DNA of 64,000 nt, taken from contig JAEZYP010000044.1 in assembly GCA_023418995.1 (NCBI GenBank), forward strand, positions 310,001-374,000, read 5' to 3'. The translations under genes were made by a program, and so were the position numbers. Of the stretch, positions 18,328 to 26,624 are shown in pieces. Within the stretch, counting starts at the first letter, position 1, and each line of letters begins with the position of its first letter. This DNA is from Bacillota bacterium (GTDB lineage Bacteria > Bacillota > Clostridia > Oscillospirales > Acutalibacteraceae). The notes beneath the pieces were generated by a model. The model was not told the origin of the DNA, made no database searches, and saw nothing but the letters and a program-made list of their open reading frames with translations.

Positions 18328-19458
18328 ATGTTTAAAATAAATCAAACCGACGGCGCCGCAAGGCGCGGGAATTATCTTACTCCTCACGGAGCGGTTCAAA
18401 CGCCGGCATTTATGAATGTAGCCACCTGCGGCGCGATTAAGGGAGCTGTTTCCGCTATGGATCTAAAAAATCTGAAATGTCAGGTTCAGCTTTGCAATAC
18501 TTATCACCTGCACTTAAGACCCGGTGACGAAACTGTAAAAAGGCTGGGAGGACTTCATAAGTTTACAAAATGGGAGGGTCCTATATTAACAGACAGCGGA
18601 GGCTTTCAGGTTTTTTCTCTCGCAAAGCTGAGAAATATCAAGGAAGAAGGAGTAACCTTCGCCTCGCATATCGACGGTCATAAAATATTTATGGGGCCGG
18701 AGGAAAGTATGAGAATACAATCCAACCTCGCTTCCACAATTGCTATGGCATTTGATGAGTGTGTTGAAAATCCCGCAGAATACGAATATGCAAGAGACTC
18801 CTGTGAACGTACGGTACGCTGGCTTCACCGCTGCAAAGCCGAAATGGATCGCCTCAATTCTCTGCCGGACACAATTAACAGGCAGCAGATACTGTGGGGA
18901 ATTAACCAGGGGAGCACCTATGAGGACCTTCGAATTGAAAATATGCGGCAGATTCGCGAGTTGGATCTGGATGGTTACGCAATCGGCGGGCTGGCGGTAG
19001 GGGAAAGCGCGGGGGACATGTACCGGGTTATCGAAGCTGTCGAGCCGGAAATGCCAAAGGAGAAACCCAGATATCTCATGGGAGTCGGTACCCCTTTAAA
19101 CATACTGGAAGCTGTGAAGCGGGGTGTGGACTTTTTTGACTGTGTTATGCCAACCCGAAACGCACGGCACGGACATGCCTTTACCTGGGAGGGCTGCAGA
19201 AATATGATGAACGCAAAATACAAGCTGGACGAGCTTCCGCTGGATGAAAACTGTGATTGCCCGGTATGCCGAAACTTTACCCGTGCTTACATTCATCACT
19301 TGTTTAAGAGCGGAGAGATGCTAGCGATGCGGCTATGTGTTATGCATAATATCTATTTCTACAATTCATTGATGGAACAGATAAGGCTTTCTCTTGAAGA
19401 AGGACGGTTTGGTGAGTTCTACCGAAATAACAGTATAAAAATTGGTCTCAGAATATAA
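18328..19458 (+). CDS. tgt: Queuine/preQ1 tRNA-ribosyltransferase
   Basis: Exchanges guanine 34 for preQ1 in tRNAs with GUN anticodons. The 376-residue TIM barrel has LTDSGGFQVFSL with the catalytic-site Asp (about 89-100), FDCVMPTRNARHGHAFT with the nucleophilic Asp, and the zinc site CDCPVC plus later Cys/His residues near the C-terminus. It follows queA closely. The Asp- and Cys-tRNA operon in this window is not physically linked to it. Confidence 0.97.
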   Translation: MFKINQTDGAARRGNYLTPHGAVQTPAFMNVATCGAIKGAVSAMDLKNLKCQVQLCNTYHLHLRPGDETVKRLGGLHKFTKWEGPILTDSGGFQVFSLAKLRNIKEEGVTFASHIDGHKIFMGPEESMRIQSNLASTIAMAFDECVENPAEYEYARDSCERTVRWLHRCKAEMDRLNSLPDTINRQQILWGINQGSTYEDLRIENMRQIRELDLDGYAIGGLAVGESAGDMYRVIEAVEPEMPKEKPRYLMGVGTPLNILEAVKRGVDFFDCVMPTRNARHGHAFTWEGCRNMMNAKYKLDELPLDENCDCPVCRNFTRAYIHHLFKSGEMLAMRLCVMHNIYFYNSLMEQIRLSLEEGRFGEFYRNNSIKIGLRI

Positions 19459-19464
19459 TTTCAC

Positions 19465-19493
19465 TTGCAACAGATAGTATTTATTGATATAAT
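19465..19493 (+). promoter_or_regulatory. Promoter of yajC
   Basis: TTGCAA (19465-19470), a 17-base spacer and TATAAT (19488-19493), 31 bases before the yajC start. It opens the yajC-TIGR04086 unit ahead of the SCIFF genes. Confidence 0.7.
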
Positions 19494-19523
19494 CATTGTA
19501 TTAAATGGAGGTGCAGGTTTATC

Positions 19524-19856
19524 ATGATTTTTAACACTTTAACAGCGGGCGCAAATGCTGCAAATTCCGGCAGTGGAACATGGATAATGATTCTGATTTA
19601 TGTAGCTATTTTCGGCGGTTTATATTTATTTGTAATTCGCCCCCAGCAGCAGAAAAAGAAGAAAGAGGACAAGATGCGCGGTAATGTGCAGATTGGCGAT
19701 GAGATTACAACAATCGGCGGAATTATCGGACGTGTTGTCGGCATTAAAGAAGATTCTGATTCTATTGTAATCGAGACCGGTACGGACCGTGCAAAGATTC
19801 GAATCAAACGCTGGGCAGTTGGCAGTGTCGATACAATTCACGACGATGCCGAATAA
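19524..19856 (+). CDS. yajC: Preprotein translocase subunit YajC
   Basis: Small accessory subunit of the Sec holotranslocon (with SecDF). At 110 residues it has one N-terminal membrane helix (about 17-36), then the family hallmark VIRPQQQKKKKEDK and a soluble YajC domain with GDEITTIGGIIGRVVGI. The ATG has a GGAGGTG ribosome site. SecD/SecF are not in this window. Close linkage to the SCIFF genes is typical of Clostridia. Confidence 0.95.
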   Translation: MIFNTLTAGANAANSGSGTWIMILIYVAIFGGLYLFVIRPQQQKKKKEDKMRGNVQIGDEITTIGGIIGRVVGIKEDSDSIVIETGTDRAKIRIKRWAVGSVDTIHDDAE

Positions 19857-19868
19857 TTAGTATATCTG

Positions 19869-19912
19869 GCGCCGTCTCTGAATATCTATTTATTAGATAT
19901 TTGAGGGGGCGC
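19869..19912 (+). other. Hairpin that covers the ribosome site of the next gene
   Basis: An imperfect inverted repeat: GCGCC (19869-19873) with GGCGC (19908-19912), TCTC with GGAG-type pairing, and AATATC (19881-19886) with GATATT (19896-19901). The right arm contains GAGGGGG (19903-19909), the Shine-Dalgarno of the gene at 19919. It could reduce its translation unless ribosomes or a ligand open it. Confidence 0.5.
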
Positions 19913-19918
19913 TTGTTT

Positions 19919-20329
19919 ATGAAAAGCTCAAGGCATCTAAATGAAAATCCTGTCTTTGGTGCGGTAAGATCCATCATTATCGGCTCTGTCGCCGGAGCGG
20001 CACTTTGCGCCGCTTTGTTGGGTGCGTTCTCTTTAGCTTTTGTATCATCCGGATATATCCCACAGAGTATGATTTCTCCGCTCGTAATCGTAATTTCAGC
20101 GGTAAGCGCGTTTGTATCGGGATTTGTTGCCGCGAAGATATCTCAAAAACGCGGTCTCGCGTTTGGAGTTTTAGCTGGTCTGTTCCTTTTTGTCCTGTTC
20201 ATTTTTTCTGGGATGCTCGCGTCGAAGGAGACCGTCTCAGCAGCATGCCTGTTTCGGATGCTGGTTATGGCTTTATCCGGTGGAGTCGGTGGATTTTTAG
20301 CTGTAAATAAAAAATCAAAAATTAAATAA
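19919..20329 (+). CDS. TIGR04086-type small membrane protein
   Basis: A 136-residue protein with four predicted helices (about 20-45, 50-72, 79-101 and 108-130) and a basic tail. It matches my recollection of the TIGR04086 family, a clostridial membrane protein usually found beside YajC and the SCIFF peptide. Its function is unknown; a part in export or handling of the peptide is only a guess. ATG at 19919 is chosen because GAGGGGG lies 9 bases upstream; an in-frame start at 19901 has no ribosome site. Confidence 0.7.
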   Translation: MKSSRHLNENPVFGAVRSIIIGSVAGAALCAALLGAFSLAFVSSGYIPQSMISPLVIVISAVSAFVSGFVAAKISQKRGLAFGVLAGLFLFVLFIFSGMLASKETVSAACLFRMLVMALSGGVGGFLAVNKKSKIK

Positions 20330-20349
20330 CACTTTAACTATTTTAATCT

Positions 20350-20361
20350 GTGTGATATAAT
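20350..20361 (+). promoter_or_regulatory. Extended -10 promoter of scfA
   Basis: TGATATAAT with TATAAT at 20356-20361 fits the extended -10 form. The -35 region (TTTAAC, 17 bases upstream) is poor. It lets scfA be transcribed apart from the yajC unit. Confidence 0.55.
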
Positions 20362-20402
20362 ACTGAAGTGACAAAAGTTGACATTGAAACGGAGGTTTTA
20401 AA

Positions 20403-20549
20403 ATGAAACAGATTAAAACGCTGAATAAGGCTAATTTGAAGGAAAGTGCAGTAAAAGGTGGCTGCGGCGAGTGCCAGGCTTCCTGCCAGTCAGCCTGCAA
20501 AACTTCCTGCACGGTTGCGAACCAAAAGTGTGAAAACGCCAACCGATAA
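20403..20549 (+). CDS. scfA: SCIFF precursor peptide (six cysteines in forty-five residues)
   Basis: A 48-residue ribosomal peptide precursor. The leader begins MKQIKTLNKANLKESAVKGG and is followed by a core with Cys at positions 21, 24, 28, 32, 36 and 43, the hallmark of the SCIFF family. In studied Clostridia the partner radical SAM enzyme ScfB (CteB) makes a Cys-to-Thr thioether bond in this peptide. Thr34 and Thr37 are both present in this core. The ribosome site GGAGG is 8 bases upstream. The mature product and function are not known for any species. A hairpin separates it from scfB. Confidence 0.97.
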   Translation: MKQIKTLNKANLKESAVKGGCGECQASCQSACKTSCTVANQKCENANR

Positions 20550-20583
20550 CCGATAATTGATTTAAAATTTAATGGGAAATCTC

Positions 20584-20607
20584 TAAGGGACAGAAATCTG
20601 TCCCTTA
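20584..20607 (+). terminator. Hairpin between scfA and scfB (partial terminator)
   Basis: A perfect 10-bp stem (20584-20593 with 20598-20607) and an AAAT loop, followed by AATTTTGTG. It lies 34 bases after scfA. No convincing new promoter is seen before scfB, so read-through would give less maturase than precursor. Confidence 0.7.
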
Positions 20608-20633
20608 AATTTTGTGTATATGGAGTAAGATAA

Positions 20634-21992
20634 ATGATTCATAAGTATTCTTTAAATGGCTATCATATCGTCCTGGATACTAATAGCGGGGCAGTACATC
20701 TTTTTGATGACGTTCCTTTTGAAATTTTGGATTATCTGGAGGACTGTGTTCCGGAACAGCCGCCGGAAAAGATGACGGCTTCTTTAGAAAACAAATACGA
20801 CAAACAGATCATAAAAGAAGCTTATGAAGAAATTTCAGAACTTTATAAAAATGGACAGTTATTTTCATCGGATGAATACCAAAAATATTCGTCCATGATG
20901 CAAAACGCGCCAGTCAAATCCATGTGCCTTAATATTGCCCATGATTGTAATTTGCGCTGTGAATACTGCTTTGCGGCCAAGGGGGATTTTGGTCGCGGAA
21001 GAATGTTGATGCCTTTTGAGGTAGGTAAGAAAGCTATCGATTTCTTGATTGAAAAATCCGAAGGTCGTCATAACCTTGAAGTAGACTTTTTTGGCGGCGA
21101 ACCGCTTATGAATTTTGAAGTGGTCAAGCAGGTTGTCAATTACGCCCGCAGTATTGAGAAAGAACATAATAAAAATTTTCGATTTACCATTACGACAAAT
21201 GGGATTCTGCTCACAGATGATAAAATAGATTTCATCAACCGCGAGATGTCTAACTGCGTTCTTTCTCTGGATGGAAGGAAGGGTGTAAACGACCTGCTGC
21301 GCGTAAAAGTGGATGGATCGGGAAGCTATGACAACGTTGTCTCCAAGTTCCAAAAGCTTGTAGCAACGCGCGGAGATAAGGATTATTACGCGCGAGGAAC
21401 CTTTACCAAGCATAATCTTGATTTCACAAACGATGTACTCCATATGGCGGATTTAGGATTTGATCAAATCTCTGTGGAGCCGGTTGTTTCCGACGTGAAG
21501 CTGGATTACTCGATAAAAGACGAGGATCTCCCAGAAGTATTCGCCGAATATGAACGCCTTGCAGATGAAATAATTAAACGGAAAAGGGTGGGGAGAAGCT
21601 TTAATTTCTTCCACTTTATGCTTGATTTAGACCAGGGACCTTGTGCAATTAAACGCCTTCGCGGGTGCGGGTGCGGCAACGAATACATTGCGGTTACTCC
21701 AGAGGGAGATATTTTCCCATGCCATCAATTTGTTGGAGATGACCAGTGGAAAATGGGAAATGTACTGGACGGAACCTACCGTATTGATATGAAGCACGAC
21801 TTCGCACTTTCAAATGTCTATTCTAAGCCTGACTGTAAAGAATGCTGGGCAAAATTCTACTGCAGCGGTGGCTGCAACGCAAATAACTGGCAATATGAAG
21901 GAGATATTCATAAATCTCATCATATCTCCTGCAAACTTGAGAAAAAGCGCTTGGAGTGTGCCATCATGATCAAGGCAGCTCTTTTGGATTAA
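20634..21992 (+). CDS. scfB: SCIFF radical SAM maturase (SPASM domain)
   Basis: Radical SAM enzyme that installs thioether crosslinks in ScfA. The 452-residue protein has an N-terminal RRE-like peptide-binding region (about 1-90), then the 4Fe-4S site CNLRCEYC (about 103-110) followed by the radical SAM barrel (FFGGEPLMNF, TTNG). The C-terminal SPASM region has auxiliary-cluster cysteines CGCGNEY, PCHQF, CKECWAKFYCSGGC and a final Cys near 441. The structurally studied homologue is CteB from a thermophilic Clostridium. A GGAG site precedes the ATG. A terminator follows, so it ends the unit. Confidence 0.96.
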   Translation: MIHKYSLNGYHIVLDTNSGAVHLFDDVPFEILDYLEDCVPEQPPEKMTASLENKYDKQIIKEAYEEISELYKNGQLFSSDEYQKYSSMMQNAPVKSMCLNIAHDCNLRCEYCFAAKGDFGRGRMLMPFEVGKKAIDFLIEKSEGRHNLEVDFFGGEPLMNFEVVKQVVNYARSIEKEHNKNFRFTITTNGILLTDDKIDFINREMSNCVLSLDGRKGVNDLLRVKVDGSGSYDNVVSKFQKLVATRGDKDYYARGTFTKHNLDFTNDVLHMADLGFDQISVEPVVSDVKLDYSIKDEDLPEVFAEYERLADEIIKRKRVGRSFNFFHFMLDLDQGPCAIKRLRGCGCGNEYIAVTPEGDIFPCHQFVGDDQWKMGNVLDGTYRIDMKHDFALSNVYSKPDCKECWAKFYCSGGCNANNWQYEGDIHKSHHISCKLEKKRLECAIMIKAALLD

Positions 21993-22003
21993 ACGACTTC
22001 ATG

Positions 22004-22040
22004 AAATACACATGCCTGCGTCATGTATGCATGTGTATTT
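22004..22040 (+). terminator. Intrinsic terminator after scfB
   Basis: A 12-bp stem (22004-22015 with 22029-22040) with a 13-base loop and a T-rich end (TATTTTTATA). Confidence 0.75.
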
Positions 22041-22050
22041 TTATACATCT

Positions 22051-22102
22051 AATTAACATAACCAAGTTAACATAATGTTTAGTTAGTTTACATAATGTGT
22101 AG
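22051..22102 (+). repeat. Tandem direct repeats upstream of proC
   Basis: Three copies of a TTAACATAA-like word. The second (22064-22082) and third (22084-22102) are 19-mers that agree at 16 positions and are 20 bases apart; the first (22051-22061) is shorter. The helical-turn spacing suggests a protein binding array. The word also resembles one arm of a dif site (XerD side), but no matching second arm is seen. Confidence 0.5.
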
Positions 22103-22153
22103 CGACTATGTTTTATCGTAATGTATAAAAATGTAAAAGTGTCTGATTATGTA

Positions 22154-22182
22154 TTGCGAAGCATTTGAAAAAGTATTATAGT
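22154..22182 (+). promoter_or_regulatory. Promoter of proC
   Basis: TTGCGA (22154-22159), 17 bases, TATAGT (22177-22182), 23 bases before the chosen start and downstream of the direct repeats. Confidence 0.55.
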
Positions 22183-22204
22183 ATATACTTACAAGGTGGG
22201 TGAA

Positions 22205-23020
22205 ATGCTTTTGAAAGAAAAAATTTTGGGATTTGTTGGTGCCGGAAATATGGCCGGCGCGATTGTGAATGGGATTATCAGCGCAAAAACTTTTCAACCT
22301 CAGAAAATATATGTTTATGATATAAACAGTGAAAAACAGAAGGAGCTTCAATCTACAGCGGGCGTAAATGCAGCTGAGTCACTCCCATTATTAATTGAGA
22401 ATTGTGATATTATTTTCCTCGCTGTTAAGCCGCAGAATTTTTTGGAGGTTTTATCTGAAATTAAACCTGTTGTAAATGAAAATAAATTATTTGTATCAAT
22501 TGCGGCAGGAATTTCATCACAGTATATTATAGCTTCCCTTGGGTGTAACTGCCCTGTCATCCGCACCATGCCAAATACTCCTCTGTTGATCAGAAAGGGT
22601 GCTACCGCAGTTTGCAGAACTGAAAATGTCAGCGATGAAGATTTTGATTTAGTAAAATCTTTGTTTGTTGCTTGCGGAACGGTTACTGTTTTAAATGAGA
22701 GTCAAATGAACGCCGTAATTTCCGTTAACAGCAGTAGCCCTGCTTACATTTATTTGTTTGCGAAGGCCATGATGGATAACGCGGTAAAGCAGGGAATAGA
22801 CGCTGATGTTGCGCTTCAGCTGATTTGTCAGACTCTGGAAGGCAGCGCAGGTATGCTTCGAAAACCGGAAATGACTCCGGATGCTTTAATTAAAATGGTT
22901 TCTTCTCCAGGAGGCACCACGCTAAAAGCACTCGATGTTTTTTATGAAAGCGGTTTTGAGGCCATGGTCGCAAATGCAATGATAGCATGTACAAAAAGAG
23001 CGGAAGAATTGGGCAAATAA
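22205..23020 (+). CDS. proC: Pyrroline-5-carboxylate reductase
   Basis: Last step of proline synthesis, reducing pyrroline-5-carboxylate with NAD(P)H. The 271-residue protein has the N-terminal Rossmann motif GFVGAGNMAGAI (about 8-19), AVKPQNF, and the C-terminal dimerisation segment with SSPGGTTLKAL. ATG at 22205 has AGGTGG five bases upstream; a GTG at 22196 in frame lies inside that site. Confidence 0.95.
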   Translation: MLLKEKILGFVGAGNMAGAIVNGIISAKTFQPQKIYVYDINSEKQKELQSTAGVNAAESLPLLIENCDIIFLAVKPQNFLEVLSEIKPVVNENKLFVSIAAGISSQYIIASLGCNCPVIRTMPNTPLLIRKGATAVCRTENVSDEDFDLVKSLFVACGTVTVLNESQMNAVISVNSSSPAYIYLFAKAMMDNAVKQGIDADVALQLICQTLEGSAGMLRKPEMTPDALIKMVSSPGGTTLKALDVFYESGFEAMVANAMIACTKRAEELGK

Positions 23021-23085
23021 ATCATATAAGCCATACTCATCTCATACAAATTTAAAAACACAAACAAAGGATGTTGGAGGATTGT

Positions 23086-23736
23086 ATGAGAGTTGTAATG
23101 GTAAGGCGCAGTTTTGTCCACGGGTTAAAAAGAATTTTTCTAGATTTTTTTGACGCGGTACGAGAGAATTATGTCTTAATCTCTTTCTCAATTTTCTTGA
23201 TAACAGGATTGGTTCTTGGATCAATATTCGCAAGAAATATAGATTTTTCAGTTCTAAGTAAATTGGATTTTCTATTTTACAGCAATATTAAGACTCGGTC
23301 CGTTCAACCGTTTCTCAGCGTTTTTACAGCGTCCTTTGCATCTTCCTTCCTTTTTATTCTATTCTGTTTTTTATGCGGTCTTTCTATTTGGGGGATGTTT
23401 ATTATACCTGTCGTGCTCGTTTTTCGTGGATTTGGATTAGGACTGACTTCCGGTTATCTTTATTCCTCTTACGGAGGAAGCGGAATTCTTTTTAATCTTA
23501 TTGTAATTTTGCCTGGAGCATTTATTTGCTGTGTGGCAATTTTGTTGGCGGCTAGAGAAGGCTCCCGCTTCTCCCGCAGAATCGCTGCCGGCGGACAATG
23601 CCAGGGCGGAATTATCAGCAGAGCTAATATAAGGCTATACCTATTGCGATTTGGAGCCATTCTTGGAATTGCTTTTCTGTCGGCTGTAACAGACTTAATA
23701 CTATCAGCCTGTTTTGCCGGTATGTTTTCTTTTTAA
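23086..23736 (+). CDS. spoIIM: Stage II sporulation protein M-like membrane protein
   Basis: A 216-residue SpoIIM-family protein with about five helices (24-44, 76-98, 100-125, 134-160 and 185-210). SpoIIM is part of the SpoIIDMP complex that drives engulfment of the forespore. Family features seen are the WGMFIIPVVLVFRGFGLGLT-type helix and the next-door xerD-like gene, as in many Firmicutes. GGAGG precedes the ATG at 23086 by 8 bases. The name is given at family level. Confidence 0.8.
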   Translation: MRVVMVRRSFVHGLKRIFLDFFDAVRENYVLISFSIFLITGLVLGSIFARNIDFSVLSKLDFLFYSNIKTRSVQPFLSVFTASFASSFLFILFCFLCGLSIWGMFIIPVVLVFRGFGLGLTSGYLYSSYGGSGILFNLIVILPGAFICCVAILLAAREGSRFSRRIAAGGQCQGGIISRANIRLYLLRFGAILGIAFLSAVTDLILSACFAGMFSF

Positions 23737-23756
23737 GCTAGAGGGGATAGTACAAA

Positions 23757-24650
23757 ATGAATGAATATTGCGAAGACTTCAGCGATTATTTAATTAATAC
23801 GAAATTGGTTTCTACCAACACCTTGGATTCTTACATTAGAGACGTAAGCCGTTATTTGACCTTTCTTGATATAAAGGATTTAAAAAATCCTGCCGAGGTT
23901 GATATTGATGTCCTAAATATTTATATTAATGAGCTAATGAGTTTAAAAAAATCAAATTCTACCATTACCAGAAATGTAGCTTCCATTCGGTGTTTTTATC
24001 AATACTTAATTCTGAACAATAAAGCAAAAAGCAATCCGGCCAAAGCAATAAAATTGGAAAAAACTCAAAAGAAACTGCCTCAAATATTAACCGGCAAAGA
24101 AATTGAGTTACTATTGGAGCAGCCGGACATGAGAGAGCCGAAGGGCTGCCGTGACAAAGCCATGCTTGAGCTGTTATACGCAACCGGAATTCGCGTTTCA
24201 GAATTGGTTGAATTGAATGTTGGGGATATCAATTTACATACGGGAGTTCTTCGCTGTAAAAGCGGAAAATCCGAACGTATGATTCCGGTTTATTCTTCCG
24301 CTGTTTCAATCATATCGGATTATATCCTCAGGTCAAGGAGTATTATAATTTCCCCCGACGGAGGACAGGCTTTATTTACAAATTTAAATGGACGAAGGCT
24401 TACCAGGCAGGGATTTTGGAAAATTGTAAAGGGATATGCGGAACAGGCTGGAATTGTAAAAGAAATTACACCTCACACCTTGCGTCATTCATTTGCTTTG
24501 CATTTATTAGAAAATGGGGCAGAGCTGAAGGATATCCAATTGATGCTGGGTCATGCTGATATTTCATCTACACAGGTATATGTTCATCTTCTAAATGACC
24601 ATTTTAAAGAAGTATATAACAACTGTCATCCTCGAGCAAAATTAGGATAG
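23757..24650 (+). CDS. xerD: Tyrosine recombinase, XerD-like
   Basis: A 297-residue site-specific recombinase. The N-terminal SAM-like core-binding domain covers about 1-90 and the catalytic domain about 105-290. The active-site set is complete: Arg in TGIRVSEL, Lys in SGKSERM, H-x-x-R in HTLRHSF, His in LGHADI and Tyr in TQVYVHL. The spoIIM-xerD order is conserved in Firmicutes, supporting a role in dimer resolution at dif rather than mobility. A second recombinase lies convergent at 25502-26512. Confidence 0.88.
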   Translation: MNEYCEDFSDYLINTKLVSTNTLDSYIRDVSRYLTFLDIKDLKNPAEVDIDVLNIYINELMSLKKSNSTITRNVASIRCFYQYLILNNKAKSNPAKAIKLEKTQKKLPQILTGKEIELLLEQPDMREPKGCRDKAMLELLYATGIRVSELVELNVGDINLHTGVLRCKSGKSERMIPVYSSAVSIISDYILRSRSIIISPDGGQALFTNLNGRRLTRQGFWKIVKGYAEQAGIVKEITPHTLRHSFALHLLENGAELKDIQLMLGHADISSTQVYVHLLNDHFKEVYNNCHPRAKLG

Positions 24651-24660
24651 GAGTGGAACC

Positions 24661-25476
24661 ATGGGATTATTTTCAATGAACTACAGTAAGCCGGGTCCAG
24701 GGGTCAGCAAAGACGAGCCGAAAAAAAAGCCGTTCTTTCATTTTTTTGAACTCTTTTTTCGAAAATTTTGGGATCTTGCAAAGTTAAACTTACTATTTTC
24801 AGTTCCTGTGATTATTGTTTTTATTCTGACTGGTTTTTTGAATTCCTTTACAAATATAAATTATATCCTTACGCTGCCAATGATTTTAATTTCGCCTTTT
24901 GTCGCAGGGTTAACCTATGTAACGCGAAATTATGCAAAAGAAGACCATGCGTTCATATTATCTGACTTTTTAAGTGCGATCAAAAACAACTGGCTGGCGT
25001 TTTTGGTTAACGGTATAGTTTTTTATCTTATTTATAATGTTTTTACAATTGCGTTTTCGTTTTATTCAAATCAGGCGAGAACCAACAATTTATATGTTTT
25101 CCCGTTGTTTGTTAGTATTGTGTTTTTTGGGTTGTTTCTGTTTTCACAATACTATGTGCCGGTTATGATTATTACATTTGATTTAAGACTAACTCAAATT
25201 TATAAAAACTCATTTATTTTTTCAATTCTCGGTCTATGGCGCAATTTATTGATTACAGTTATTTTAGGAATTTTCTATCTGATCTTTTATATTATGATTC
25301 AGTTAATGCCATTCACATTTTTAATTGCTTCCGCACTTATGCTATTTAATTTCTTCGCGTTCAGCATGTTCTTGATTAATTTCACTGTTTTTCCGCTGGT
25401 AAATAAGACTATGATTGAACCCTATCAGGTGATAGAGCAGAATATTGATCCTGATTTTCAAGACGACATAAAATGA
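24661..25476 (+). CDS. DUF624 (YesL-like) membrane protein
   Basis: A 271-residue protein with a charged N-terminus (KDEPKKKP) and about six helices, with the FWDLAKLNLLFSVPVIIVF signature segment of YesL/DUF624 proteins. Family members are often near carbohydrate transporters; here no such genes are present and the function is unknown. It follows xerD-like by 10 bases and ends at a bidirectional terminator. Confidence 0.75.
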   Translation: MGLFSMNYSKPGPGVSKDEPKKKPFFHFFELFFRKFWDLAKLNLLFSVPVIIVFILTGFLNSFTNINYILTLPMILISPFVAGLTYVTRNYAKEDHAFILSDFLSAIKNNWLAFLVNGIVFYLIYNVFTIAFSFYSNQARTNNLYVFPLFVSIVFFGLFLFSQYYVPVMIITFDLRLTQIYKNSFIFSILGLWRNLLITVILGIFYLIFYIMIQLMPFTFLIASALMLFNFFAFSMFLINFTVFPLVNKTMIEPYQVIEQNIDPDFQDDIK

Positions 25477-25487
25477 TAAGATAACTG

Positions 25488-25519
25488 AAAAAAGAGTCGG
25501 TTTATTCCGGCTCTTTTTT
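25488..25519. terminator. Bidirectional terminator between DUF624 gene and second recombinase
   Basis: AAAAAAGAG-CGG pairs with CCG-CTCTTTTTT around a TTTATT loop. It serves both strands. The minus-strand gene's stop codon (25502-25504) is in its loop. Confidence 0.88.
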
Positions 25520-26512
25520 GTTGTTAGTCTTGGGATTTCTTAGCGTTACCTTTGACAAAGGGTTTGATTTTGCTGCATTTGCCATCTGCTCATCTGAAAG
25601 ATGTGTGTATATTTCTGTCGTACCTAAATTTTCATGTCCCAATATATCCTTTAACACCCGGATATCAACATGACCATGCTGATACATTAATGTGGCTGCG
25701 GTATGCCGAAGCTTATGAACCGAAAAACCAGGGCCTTTAATATCAATCATCGCTAAGTATTTTTTTACAATAAACTGAACTGTTTTCGGGCTGATTCTTT
25801 TATTCTGTTTACTGATGAAGAGGGCTTCCTTATCGACTAAGGCATTTTTCGGACGAACCGTAATATAATTCTTGATGGCATCAATACAAGCGTCATTTAA
25901 ATACACAATACGTTCCTTATTTCCTTTACCGGTTATCCGTACCGTAGAGGTTGTCTGCCTGACATCGTTCAGGTTTAAGCTTACGAGTTCCGATAACCGC
26001 ATTCCGCAGTTCAAAAAAAGAACCATCATGCAATAATCGCGTTCTTTTGTAGGACCATCAATTTTGGACAACAAATCCAAGCTCTGCTCCAATGTCAAAT
26101 ATTTCGGCAGGGATTTTTTTAACTTCGGTGTTTCTAACTCTTCAATCGGGTTAAACGCCAATTTCCCTGTTTTATTAGTTAGATATTTAAAAAAAGCACG
26201 CATACTTGCTACTTTTCGCGCTCGGGCTGCTGCTTTATTTCTGCGATCAGAGCTTAAATAATTTATATATTCAAATACATTTGTTAAAGTGATTGTTTTA
26301 ATTAGGTTAAGGTCTACATCCGATATGCTGATTTCTTCAAATTCGGTCGTAGTAGGAACCAAACCTCTGCTTTTTTTTATGTACCGAAAAAATGTCCGAA
26401 GATCAAGATAATACTCCTCAACAGTTTTTGGCGATTTTCCTTTTATAGTACCGATATATCCAAGGAACTCTTTAATGATTGGCGGGGATTCTGCTAATAA
26501 TTCTGGTTTCAT
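25502..26512 (-). CDS. Tyrosine recombinase, XerC-like
   Basis: A 336-residue recombinase with an N-terminal core-binding domain (about 8-115) and a catalytic domain (about 135-315). All key residues are visible: Arg in GMRLSEL, Lys in GKGNKER, H-x-x-R in HKLRHTA, His in LGHENL and Tyr in TEIYTHL. A 20-residue Lys/Asn-rich tail follows. It is longer than typical XerC and could be the XerC partner for the XerD-like protein at 23757, or a domesticated integrase. Its upstream region holds a 36-bp inverted repeat and a gene-poor island. Confidence 0.85.
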   Translation of the reverse strand: MKPELLAESPPIIKEFLGYIGTIKGKSPKTVEEYYLDLRTFFRYIKKSRGLVPTTTEFEEISISDVDLNLIKTITLTNVFEYINYLSSDRRNKAAARARKVASMRAFFKYLTNKTGKLAFNPIEELETPKLKKSLPKYLTLEQSLDLLSKIDGPTKERDYCMMVLFLNCGMRLSELVSLNLNDVRQTTSTVRITGKGNKERIVYLNDACIDAIKNYITVRPKNALVDKEALFISKQNKRISPKTVQFIVKKYLAMIDIKGPGFSVHKLRHTAATLMYQHGHVDIRVLKDILGHENLGTTEIYTHLSDEQMANAAKSNPLSKVTLRNPKTNNKKEPE

Positions 26513-26624
26513 TCAACATTCAACTCCTAATTTTAAATTATGAAACAGTTATTGGATCATGAATGATAATCAAGATACATACAGGAATAAATGGAAGTTC
26601 ATTAACATATAACTTTTCAACTCC

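Noticed and set aside
22084..22111. A complete chromosomal dif site
   Set aside because: Only the XerD-side arm resembles dif; the other arm does not match, and dif normally lies at the terminus.
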